In this document: in pieces, positions 32,687-43,597 of the stretch
How positions within the stretch are numbered: position 1 is the stretch's first letter
How the letters are laid out: the number at the start of each line of letters is the position of its first letter
Assembly: GCA_947683425.1 (NCBI GenBank)
Contig: CANTUQ010000101.1
Coordinates: 29,535,001-29,599,000 of the forward strand
Length of the DNA stretch: 64,000 nt
Reading direction: 5' to 3'
Source: Excoecaria cochinchinensis
Taxonomy: Eukaryota > Streptophyta > Magnoliopsida > Malpighiales > Euphorbiaceae
The notes under the pieces: model-generated
Seen by the model: the letters and a program-made list of their open reading frames with translations, nothing else
What the model was told of the DNA's origin: nothing
Databases searched by the model: none
Program-made: the position numbers and the translations under genes

Positions 32687-33445
32687 TAGGGGTGAGCAAA
32701 AAAACCGATGGATTCGGTTGATCGAAAAAAAAATTCGAAACCGAACCGATGGACTGGTTAACCGATTGTAATGGACTGGTTTATGGTTTGTGTTTTGAAA
32801 AAATCGATATTAATCGACTGATTAATAGTTTTTGACTTATGTGACCGGTTTACCGAACCGAAACCGAATTTTTAGTTAATTTATTAAATATTTAATATAT
32901 CCATATTTATTATTTTTTTATTATTTTTTGATTTATCAAATTTTCAATAATGAAAATCAGAATATATTCGAAAAGTCATATCACAATTTATCCTAATTAA
33001 AGGTGATTATGTATTTTTTTTCATTATACTAATTATTTTAAAGTTTTTAAGTTTTTTTAATTGGCTATTAGTAAGTATAACAATTTATATAATTAAAAGT
33101 GATTATGAACCAGTTAATTTATTTATTATTAAATATTATTTTTAAAAACAAATTTGCTCATATCCGCAAAATATTTTTATTTTAACAACAGTAATGTTAT
33201 ATTATAGTGAAAAAATTTTAATTTTTAAGTATTTTAAACATTTTAATTTTATTTATAAATACATTTTATAATTATAGTGGTTAACCAAAAAATATTAGGT
33301 AACCGGTCTGAAAATCCGAAACCGATGGACTGGTTAACAGATAGTAACGGACTGGTTAATAGTTAGTGTTTTAAAAAAATAGATATTAATGGATTGATTT
33401 TTTTTTGGACTCATGTACCGGTTAACCGGTCCATACTCACCCCTA
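32687..33445. mobile_element. hAT-type non-autonomous element
   Basis: 759 bp with termini TAGGGGTGAGCA and (reverse complement) TAGGGGTGAGTA, flanked by an exact 8-bp direct repeat TTATTTGG (32679-32686, 33446-33453), the target size of the hAT superfamily. The interior repeats accgatggactggttaacc motifs and encodes nothing. Confidence 0.88.
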
Positions 33446-33689
33446 TTATTTGGAATGGATCTGAATATTTTATTTAAAACTAGACTGACAATCATATTTA
33501 ATTGTATCGAATTATTCTGGAATTGAACTGAAGAACTATCTTTACTTATTACTATATATAATACTAATAATTTATAAATAAATATTATTTATAATTTTCA
33601 CTGTACATTTATCATATAAATTTAAGTGAATAATTATTTTAATTTTATACATAAAATTAAAATAATAATTACTTAATAAATTAAAATGA

Positions 33690-35210
33690 TATTTTAGTTA
33701 TTAATAAAATAAATTTAATTATTATAATAACTATTATTATGTCTTATAGTGAAACTCACTGCAAAGAAAAAGGTAAACGTAGTAATGAATCTAAAGACTG
33801 TAATTTATATATTGTTTTATTAATAAAATAAATTTAATTATTATAATAACTATTATTATGTTTTATAGTGAAACCCACTGCAAAGAAAAGACTAAAGGTA
33901 GTAATAAATCTGAAGGCTGTAATTTATGTATTGCTTGATTAATAAAATAAATTTAATTATTATAATAACTATTAATATTATGTCTTATAGTGAAATCCAT
34001 TGCAAAGAAACGGCTAAACGTAGTAATGAATCCGAGAACTGTAATTTATATATTATTTTATTAATAAAATAAGTTTTAATTATTATAGTGAAATCCACTG
34101 CAAAGAAAAGGCTAAACGTAGTGATAGCCCGATACTTTATCATAGAGTTCGGTAACAGAGCTCCTCTGGATATTTTATAAGTCAATAACTCGGTTATCTA
34201 AACAATTCGGAATCAATATTTAGAAAGTCATTATTTACTAATATCGACAGGATATTCAGAAGATTCTAATCTCATTACAACTGAAATTATCTGTCGTTAT
34301 TTAATAAAATTCCTGCAAATCAGGAATCAAGTATAAATCAAGGAGTTAAGAGAGCTTTCTCCTATTTAGAGTTTGTTTCCTATTCCAAAATGAGGAAAAA
34401 ACCTATAAAAGAGGAAATCAAGGTATGTTTCTTTTTTCTGGAAATTTTCAACAAACACATTTTAGTTAATTTACTGACTTGATCATCGGAATTTTTCTTA
34501 TCGGAAACCATTCGGTTTTCTTGTATTTTCAGGTGATTTATTTGAGAAGACGCTCCAAGAAATCCGATTGTCATAATTTAGTAATAAATCTGAAGACTGT
34601 AATTTATATATTATTTTATTAATAAAATAAATTTATTTATTATAATAACTATTATTATGTCTTATAGTGAAACCCACTGCAAAGAAAAGGCTAAACGTGG
34701 TAATGAATCTGAAGACTGTAATTTATATATTATTTTATTAATAAAATACATTTAATTATTATAATAACTATTATTATGTCTTATGGTGAAACCCACTGCA
34801 AAGAAAAGGCTAAACGTAGTAATGAATCCGAAAACTGTAATTTACATATTATTTTATTAATAAAATAAATTTAATTATTCTAATAACTATTATTTTGTCT
34901 TATAGTGAAATCCACTGCAAAGAAAAGGCTAAACGTAGTAATGAATTTGAAGACTGTAATTTATATATTATTTTATTAATAAAATAAATTTAATTACTAT
35001 AATAATTATTATTATGTCTTATAGTGAAACACACTTCAAAAAAAAAAAAAAGGCTAAATGTAGTAATGAATATGAAGACTGTAATTTATATATTATTTTA
35101 TTAATAAAATAAATTTAATTATTATAATAACTACCATTATGTCTTATGGTGAAACCCAATGCAAAGAAAAGGCTAAGTGTAGTAACGAATTTGAAGACTT
35201 TAATTTATAT
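33690..35210. repeat. Promoter-derived minisatellite upstream of gene F
   Basis: About nine diverged units of roughly 118 bp. Each contains gtgaaacccactgcaaagaaaaggctaaacgtagtaatgaatctgaagactgtaatttat plus an AT-rich linker (attttattaataaaataaatttaattattataataactattattatgtcttata). The gaaa(c/t)cc start falls near 33751, 33870, 33992, 34090, then after an insertion 34669, 34787, 34907, 35024 and 35148. The first half is the gene B promoter block at 3838-3895, so the array arose from LRR-RLK promoter DNA. Confidence 0.88.
34122..34578 (+). mobile_element. LTR-like insertion inside the minisatellite
   Basis: About 455 bp that breaks a repeat unit between ctaaacgtag and ttagtaataaatctg. It runs TGATAGCCCG...CGATTGTCATAAT, has a cctataaaag TATA-like motif and an actgacttgatcatcgga...caggtga stretch as in plant LTR R-U5 regions, and no ORF. 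It could be a solo LTR or TRIM. The target duplication is not clean. Confidence 0.5.
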
Positions 35211-35688
35211 ATTGTTGAATTGATTCAAAATTAATATTTTTTTATGTAGTGATTAAATTAAATTAATGGATTTTATTTTTATGTGTTTATAATGTTTTTA
35301 CCTATTGTTATTTAGTTAATAGTGTTAGTATAGTTAGTAGATTAACGGAATTATGGATTTAATTGATTTGTGAAATTAGTGGGTTAGTGGCATTTGACAA
35401 CAAATGAAATTTATGTTTTGCATCCTAAAGATTTCCCGACATATATTTCGCGCCCACTACCCACCTTGACTTGGACTTTCACTGTCAATCTAGTTTCTGA
35501 AGAGAACTGTTCACAAAAAAACAAAAAAAAAAAAAAAAAGAGAAAAAGAAGAAAAAAGCCCTGAATTTTTCCATTCTCTAACACCTTCAAGTTTATATAA
35601 GAATTAGATATAATAAAGAGACTAAATTTCTTTTTCATACTAAAACAAGAAAGAAGAGTTACAGATTAATTATCTTGTTGCAAGAATT
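35211..35688 (+). promoter_or_regulatory. Proximal promoter and leader of gene F
   Basis: 35211-35446 is DNA not found in the gene B promoter. From 35447 the match to B resumes (cccactacccaccttgacttgg). A W-box-like TTGACT lies at 35466-35471, TATATAA at 35594-35600 (89 nt before the ATG), then the conserved leader gaattagatataat...acaagaaagaagagttacag. Function is inferred from position and conservation. Confidence 0.55.
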
Positions 35689-38600
35689 ATGAGAATCCCT
35701 TTCGTCTTTTTGGCCTATGCAATAATTTTCTTGAGCTACATTAGCTCCAGTTGTCTGCTGGGAAATGCCTCGAAATTCAAGAACGTGACAGACAGAGAAG
35801 CACTGAAGGCCATCAGGGATGCAATAACTTCAGATCCAAATGGAGTCTTCAACTCATGGAATGCTTCTCTTCATTACTGTAACTGGCAAGGAATATCCTG
35901 CAGCAGGAAGCATCCTCAAAGGGTGACTGTGCTCGATTTGTCCTCACGGGGTTTGATCGGTCGTGCGTCTCCCTATATAGGAAATCTAAGCTTCCTCAGG
36001 ATTATCCTCTTGCACAACAACACCTTCCATGGTGAAATCCCACCAGAAATTGGGAAGCTAGCTCGATTACGTGCAATCAGGCTAGCCAACAATTCTTTCC
36101 ATGGAGATGTTCCTACAAATCTAACAAGTTGTATAAGCCTGAGGTATATAAACTTTATTGACAACAATCTTGAAGGGAAATTCCCCGTTGAGCTTAGCTC
36201 CATACCAAATCTTGCTGCTCTAGGCCTCGGCAAGAACAATTTCCATGGTAAGATCCCTCCTTCTGTGGGCAATTTCTCAGCTCTTTCGATGCTTTCCTTA
36301 ATAGAGGCAAATTTGGAAGGGAACATTCCTGAAGAAATTGGCCATTTGACAAGACTGGAGTTTCTAACAGTTGCACAAAACAATTTGGCTGGCAGTCTTC
36401 CTTCTAGCCTCTATAACCTCTCAAGGCTCACAATGCTATCTGTGGGAAGCAATCGACTGAAGGGAAATCTTGCACCAGATATTGGCTTCAGGTTACCAAA
36501 CCTTCAACAAATTTATGTTGGAATAAATCAATTCACAGGTATCATCCCCAGCTCCTTATCAAATGCTTCTCAGCTTGAGATCATTGCTTTCGCTTATAAC
36601 AGGTTTAGCGGACTGATACCTATTGAATTGGGAAAGTTAGTGAATCTGACATGGGCAAGCCTTGGAGCTAACATGCTTGGAAACGGAGATGGGAATGATT
36701 TGAAATTTGTAGCATATTTAACTAATTGCACTAAACTAGAGTTGCTTGAACTGGGAGAAAATTTTCTAAAAGGGTCATTGCCAGAAGCCATAGCAAATCT
36801 CTCCACACAAATCAAATATCTTTCATTTGGAACTAATCAGATCTATGGAGTCCTTCCTCCAGGAATAGGGAACCTTGTCAGTTTAAATTTCTTGAATATA
36901 GAGGATCAGATGTTGGGTGGCAATATTCCTGATGGTATTGGCAATCTTGAGAACTTGGGAGAACTTCATTTAGCAAGAAACCAGTTGGTAGGAGAAATTC
37001 CAGTCTCAATTGGTAATCTTTCTAATTTATATTATATGGATTTAACCCAAAACAACTTATCAGGAAATATTCCTCCTACTCTGGGAAACTGTAGAGGTTT
37101 AACGAGGTTTGATCTTTCTGAAAATGAGCTCCAAGGCTCTATCCCCGCATCGCTATTTACCCCTAACTCCATTGTCTTCATCAATCTATCGTCGAACTCC
37201 CTATCCGGTACCCTCTCATTGAATGTTGGAAACCTGAAACAACTTGAAACTTTTGACATCTCTGAGAACAAAGTTTCTGGTGGAATACCAAGCAGTCTTC
37301 GATCCTGTTTAAGCCTAGTGACAATTCGGATGAATGGCAACCTTTTCCAAGGGACTATACCCGAGTCATTTAGTGCTTTGAGAGGACTAGATGTTCTAGA
37401 TCTCTCACATAATAACTTGTCTGGGGCAATACCGGAGGGTCTTGGCAGGATTCCATTGCTGAAAATTCTAGATCTCTCTTTCAATGATCTGGAAGGTGAA
37501 ATTCCACAAACTGGCATTTTCAAAAATTCTAGTATTGTTTCTCTTATTGGAAACAGCAAACTTTGTGGGGGCATACCTGAACTGAAGCTGCATACTTGTA
37601 CTACCTCGCACTCCAACAAAAGAAATTCTCTCGCTGTCAAAGTGATTGCTCCATTAATTTTTGTTGGAGTTTGCTTAGCTCTGTTTGCAGGATGCATTCT
37701 TCTGCGCCACAAGAAGAAAAAGTTGAGTCGTTTTGCATCACTCAACAATCACTTCATCAGGGTTTCTTACCAACAGCTTGTTCAAGCAACTGATGGTTTC
37801 TCTGATGCCAATTTAATTGGCTCTGGTAGCTACGCATCAGTATATAAAGGATTTCTTCATGAAATTCAATCTTCAATTGCCGTGAAAGTCTTCAATCTTC
37901 ATCAAAGAGGAGCCTCAAAGAGCTTCATCTCTGAATGCAAGGCACTTAGAAATATCCGACACCGAAATCTCCTGAAGATAATAAGTGTCTGCGCAAGTAT
38001 AGATTATCAGGGCACTGACTTCCGAGCCGTAATTTATGAGTTCATGGCCAGAGGGAGCTTGGAAAATTGGTTACATCAACAAGAAGTGGAAACTAATGAG
38101 CATGAATTGAGAAATCTGAATCTTAAGCATAGATTAAACATTGCCATTGATGTTGCTTCCGCTGTGGAATATCTTCACTGCCATTGCCAGCCACCAGTAG
38201 TCCACAGCGATCTCAAGCCTAGCAATGTTCTTCTTGACGATGAAATGGCTGCTCATGTGGGTGATTTTGGGCTTGCTAAAGTTCTTTCTAGGGACTCCAC
38301 TGGTAGACAAACTAATAAATCTAGTTCTGCCATTATAAAAGGAACTGTTGGATATGTTCCACCAGGTAAAAAATTAGTTCTTCGCATATTTCTTCAAATT
38401 TGTTAGATGGAGTAAAAAATTTTAACTTCGTTGCAAATGTATATGCAGAATATGGTATGGGTGAAGGAGCATCCGTTCAAGGAGATGTTTACAGCTTTGG
38501 AATACTTCTGCTGGAGGTGTTTACTGGAAGGAGACCGACAGATGCCATGTTCCAGGGCGATCTAAACCTTCACAGCTTCACCAGAATGTCATTAGCAGAG

Positions 38601-38807
38601 CGAGTAATGGATGTTGTTGATCAAAACCTATTGCCCGCAAGATGTAGAGAAGAAAAAAAGGTGCAAGATTGCTTGGCCTCACTGCTAAGAATTGGAGTGT
38701 CGTGTTCTGTGGAGATGCCCAAAGATCGGATAGAAATAAGAGATGTTGTAAGGGAACTTCATTTGATAAAGAAAGCCTATGAAAAACACGATACACATGC
38801 ACCATGA
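35689..38807 (+). CDS. LRR receptor kinase F (LRR-XII), complete
   Basis: Predicted 1011 residues. Exon 1 is 35689-38365, the intron 38366-38448 (83 nt, GT-AG) and exon 2 38449-38807. The ATG at 35689 opens a clear signal peptide (MRIPFVFLAYAIIFLSY). Then come LRRNT with CNWQGISC (about residues 35-75), about 20 LRRs with paired Cys caps (LCGGIPELKLHTC), membrane helix about 650-672 followed by HKKKK, and the kinase from about 704: GSGSYASVYKG, AVKVF, HSDLKPSN (about 839, non-RD with Ser in place of Cys), DFGLAKVL, VPPEYGMGEG. No lesions are visible; it is the best reference for the broken relatives B, C and E. Pattern-recognition signalling at the plasma membrane is inferred from the family. 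Upstream it has an unusual tandem array, and downstream a flank nearly identical to H's. Confidence 0.94.
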
Positions 38808-39600
38808 TGAAGACAGGGAAAGACCATCACAACTTGCAGTCTCTCGTTCGATTTAATAGTTTCGTTGGCATTTTTATTGTTGGTGGTGTGGAAATTTAGT
38901 TGTATTATATGTATGTATTGGATATTTAATTACTATTTCTATTCCAAAGTATAAATTCAAAAATTTCCTATTCTTTTACAACACCAATAAATCCTGCCAA
39001 TTCTTCTAACATGAAATTTTGGCTGGTATTATATATGAATATATACAATTTACCAGTCCTCTGTAGCTTCAAATATATGGGACTTAGGCATTTCATTTGA
39101 GATGTATGCCTTTAAATTTGTGTCGCTTGCCTTGTAAATATCACGTTACAAATCAGTTTCAGGTGGCGAGGATAAGATTATCACCTTGGAGAACAAGTAA
39201 TATGACCTACCTACCACTTAATTAAATTTAGGTAAACATGACTAAATTAAGCTATCAATATCATACTAAAAGAAATTGATGGCATAAAGGAGGCCAAAAA
39301 AGGCAAAGCGCAAAGACATGTCATCCTGTACATTGCTGACTGACTGAATGACTCAACGTAGAGATTTTCCACCAAATATTGCTTTTTAAATTTTGAGTCA
39401 AGTTATTATGGTCATTTTTTATTATAATTGTCCATACCAGCTCTATGTTTTTTTATAAATATTATTCTCTAGTCCATTAATTTGAACTTTCAAATACGTT
39501 ATTATAGCATGCAATTACTTCATCATAAGTCATTTTCTTCTAGTTGCATTGATCTAATTTAATTTGTGAAAACGACATTCGAAATGTCTTGGAAGTTTCA
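38808..39600. repeat. 3' flank of F, nearly identical to the flank of H
   Basis: Matches 42922-43597 through tgcagtctctc..tcgatttaatagttt, gatgtatgcctttaaattt, cgcttgccttgtaaatatcac and ggaggccaaaaaa, with only scattered differences. The two diverge at about 39484 / 43597. This continues the high identity of exon 2, so the shared block covers exon 2 plus about 670 bp. Confidence 0.85.
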
Positions 39601-39796
39601 GGATACTTTCATAAATTCATGAAATTATTCTATGATAAACTGACGTGTATATACAAAATTTATTTGTAGACCAGACTAAGTAACTACTATATAAAGACAG
39701 TAGTATTAAAAATATATGTACGCAAGTGAATTTCTAGTTTTTATTTTGATTTGGTGAGAAGTGAGACTTGCATTTGCCAAATACCTGAAAAGGGCC
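39601..39796 (+). promoter_or_regulatory. Short upstream region of gene H
   Basis: Resembles the DNA upstream of pseudogene E (27589-27720: gaccaggctaagtgacaactatac) rather than the promoters of B, D and F. No W-box block or clear TATA is seen, except ctactatataaag at about 39685-39697, some 100 nt before the ATG, which could serve as a TATA box. Confidence 0.4.
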
Positions 39797-42700
39797 ATGA
39801 CGACAAACCATAGGTCCATCATGTTCTCCATCATTGTCCTGATAACCTACATTACTTTATCCTTCGGACATGCCTCAAAGTTTAAGAATGAGACCGACAG
39901 ACAGGCTTTGCTTGCCGTTAAGGATGCAGTAACTATGGATCCTAATGGAGTCCTCAAATCCTGGAATACTTCTGTCCATCATTGCCAATGGAAAGGAATA
40001 TTTTGCAGCTTGAAACATCCTGGCCGAGTAACCATTCTAAACCTGAGCTCACAAGGCTTGGCAGGACGTCTCTCTCCCCATTCTGGAAATCTCAGCTTTC
40101 TTAGGATAATCTCTCTGCAAAACAACAGCTTCTATGGAGAAATCCCAATGGAAATTGGGAACTTGTTTCGTTTATGCCTGCTCTATCTGAACAACAATTC
40201 CTTCAGCGGGGTATTTACAACAAATCTAACCGGTTGTAAAAACCTGAAGCGGATTTACTTGAGCGTCAACATGCTCACTGGTAAAATCCCTTCACAGGTC
40301 AGTTCTCTGCCAAATCTATGCGCTCTAATCCTTGGCTCGAACAAGTTCAATGGAAAGATACCACCTTCGTTGGGAAATATCTCATCTCTTGCTTGGCTTC
40401 ACGTGGGAGGGGCGATGTTGGAAGGAAATATTCCTGAAGAGCTTGGTAGATTGAGGAGATTGGAGACTCTAGTACTTCATCGCAATTATCTCACTGGTGA
40501 AATTCCTTCTAGCATTTTTAATCTCTCAAGGCTTGTTTCTATATCAGTTGGTGGCAACAGTCTAGAAGGCAATCTACCAAAGGACATTGGCAACACTTCA
40601 CCCCGCCTTGAAGAACTTTTTCTGCGACAGAATAAGTTCACAGGTTCCATCCCTATTTCATTATCAAACTGTTCAAATCTGCAAACAATCGACCTTCTAA
40701 ATAATCGTTTTACTGGATCAGTGCCTAATGAATTAGGAAGGTTAGCAAATTTATCATGGATAAATCTTACTGCTAACAAGCTTGGGGGTACTAGTGGTGG
40801 GAATGACCTCATTTTAATAACTTATTTAACCAACTGCACAAGATTAAGATACTTACTCTTAGGAGAAAATCTTCTTGAAGGCTCACTGCCAAATTCCATT
40901 TCTAATCTATCCTCAACAGTAGAATATATACAACTCGGAAGTAATCGAATCTATGGAGCTATTCCCTCAGGGATAGGGAATCTTGTAAAATTGAACGGCT
41001 TGGAACTGCAGGACATGATGCTGGAAGGTAATATTCCTCATACAATTGGGAATCTTCAAAATATGTTTGAGTTACGCCTCTACAGAAATAATTTGACAGG
41101 GCTAATTCCATCCACTCTTGATAACCTTACATTTTTATATCATCTCGATTTATCGTTCAACAAGCTGACCGGAAACATACCTTCCAGCGTTGGAAAATGT
41201 CCACAATTGCGGACGTTATATCTTTCTCAAAATAACCTTAGTGGTAATATGCCTCTATCATTGTTTGCCCTTCCCTCTGTTGTCTTCATTAATCTATCTC
41301 ATAATTCTTTGATCGGTTTGCTACCACCAGATGTTGGCAACCTGAAACAAGTTGAAAGTTTAGATATTTCTTATAATAAACTATCTGGAGGCATTCCAAG
41401 CTCGCTTGGTTCTTGTATAAGCTTGATAAAACTGCGCATGAATGCTAATCTTTTCAATGGAAGCATACCTGAGAATTTAGGTGCCTTACGAGGATTAGAT
41501 GAGCTTGATCTCTCGGGCAATAACTTGTCCAGAACGATACCAGAATTTCTAGGGAGTCTTCCGTTTCTGCAGATTTTAAATCTTTCTTTCAATGACTTTG
41601 AGGGTGAAGTTCCAAGAATTGGAGTTTTTAAAAACGCCAATGCTATCTCTCTTTCTGGTAATGAAAACGTCTGTGGTGGAATTCCTGAACTGAATTTGAA
41701 GGCTTGCACTAAACCAGACTCCAAGAAGAACAGACTTCCATTAGCTCTGAAAGTGTCAATTCCTCTAGTTGCTGGGCTTGTATTCTTAGCTTTGTTAGCT
41801 GGTTTCTTTATCCTGCAGTATAGGAAGAACAAGAAGGAAAGGCCTCTCTTTGCAATCCTCAAAAATCCCTTCATCAGAGTTTCTTATCAGGATCTTCTTC
41901 TTGCAACTAACGGTTTCTCCGCAGCAAACTTAATTGGCTTCGGAAGCTATGGGTCGGTATACAGAGGATTTCTTGAACAAAACCAATCTTTCATTGCGGT
42001 GAAAGTTTTCAAACTTCACCGCAGAGGTGCCTCAAAGAGCTTTCTCTCTGAATGCAAAGCTTTAAGAAACATTCGCCACCGAAATCTTTTAAAGATACTG
42101 AGTGTTTGCTCAAGTGTGGATTATCAAGGCAATGAGTTCAAAGCTGTAGTCTATGCATTCATGGCCAGAGGAAGTTTAGAAGGTTGGTTACACCTGCAAG
42201 AAGCTGCAGAAAACAAACAACAGCTAGCAACTCTGAATTTGATTCAGAGATTAAACATTGTTATTGATGTTGCTTCTGCTCTTGAGTATCTTCACTGCCA
42301 CTGCCAGCAGCCAATTGTTCATGGCGATCTCAAACCCAGTAATGTGCTTCTTGATGATGACATGGTTGCTTATGTGGGTGATTTTGGCCTCGCCAAAGTT
42401 CTTTCCAAGGCTTGTAGTAACACACAAGATGATCAATCTAGCTCTATCATAAAAGGAACTATTGGATATGTTGCACCAGGTAATAAATTAGTTCTTCGTA
42501 TATTTCTTCGAATTTGTTAGATGCAGTAAAACATTTTAATTTTGTTGAGAATGTATATGCAGAATATGGTATGGGTGAAGGAGCATCCATTCAAGGAGAT
42601 GTTTACAGCTTTGGAATACTTCTGCTGGAGGTGTTCACTGGAAGGAGACCGACAGATGCCATGTTCCAGGGCGATCTAAACCTTCACAGCTTCACCAGAA

Positions 42701-42921
42701 TGTCATTAGCAGCGCGAGTAATGGATGTTGTTGATCAAAAGCTATTTCCGGCAAGATGTAGAGAAGAAAAAAAGGTGCAAGATTGCTTGGCCTCACTGCT
42801 AAGAATTGGAGTGTCGTGTTCTGTGGAGATGCCCAAAGATCGGATAGAAATAAGAGATGTTGTAAGGGAACTTCATTTGATAAAGAAAGCTTATGAAAAA
42901 CAAGATACACATACAACATGA
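39797..42921 (+). CDS. LRR receptor kinase H (LRR-XII), complete, chimeric 3' end
   Basis: Predicted 1013 residues. Exon 1 is 39797-42479, the intron 42480-42562 (83 nt, GT-AG) and exon 2 42563-42921. The first in-frame ATG is 39797; the ATG at 39821 would give an equally good signal peptide (MFSIIVLITYITLSFG). Seen: LRRNT with CQWKGIFC, about 21 LRRs, membrane helix near 41750-41820, kinase with GFGSYGSVYRG, AVKVF, HGDLKPSN (non-RD, Gly where F has Ser and D has Cys) and DFGLAKVL. Exon 1 is clearly diverged from F, but the intron, exon 2 and 3' flank are almost the same as F's. H therefore looks like a functional gene whose tail was overwritten from F, or the reverse. No lesions seen. Confidence 0.93.
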
Positions 42922-43597
42922 TGAATACAGGGAAAGACCATCACAACTTGCAGTCTCTCTTTCGATTTAATAGTTTCTTTGGCATTTTTATTGTTGGTGG
43001 TGGTATTATATGTATGTATTGGATAATCAATTACTATTTCTATTCCAAATTATAAATTCAAAAATTTCCTGTTCTTTTACAACACCAATAAATCCTGCCA
43101 ATTCTTCTAGCATGAAATTTTGGCTGGTTTCTATTATATATGAATATATACAATTTACCAGTCCTCTGTAGCTTCAAATATATGGGAGTTAGGCATTTCA
43201 TTTGAGATGTATGCCTTTAAATTTTTGTCGCTTGCCTTGTAAATATCACGTTACAAATCAGTTTCAGGTGGCGAGGATAAGATTATCACCTTGGAGAACA
43301 AGTAATATGACCTACCTACCACTTAATTAAATTTAGGTAAACATGACTAATTTAAGCTATCAATATCATACTAAAAGAAATTGATGGCATAAAGGAGGCC
43401 AAAAAAGACAAAGGACAAAGACATGTCATCCGTCGATTGCTGACTGACTGAATGACTCAAGGTAGAGATTTTCGACAAATATTGCTTTTATAATTTTGAG
43501 TCAAGTTATTATGGTCATTTTTTATTATATTAATTTGTCCATGCCAACTCTATGTTTTTTTATAAATATTATTCTCCAGTCCATTAATTTGAACTTT
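42922..43597. repeat. 3' flank of H, nearly identical to the flank of F
   Basis: Counterpart of 38808-39484. A small deletion near 43005 removes gtggaaatttagttgtatt. Identity stops at ccattaatttgaactttt, where F continues caaatacgtt and H continues tcatggccatcc. Confidence 0.85.

Noticed and set aside
33690..35210. CRISPR-like array
   Set aside because: Units are about 118 bp, contiguous and diverged, without unique spacers, in a plant genome; it is a minisatellite.
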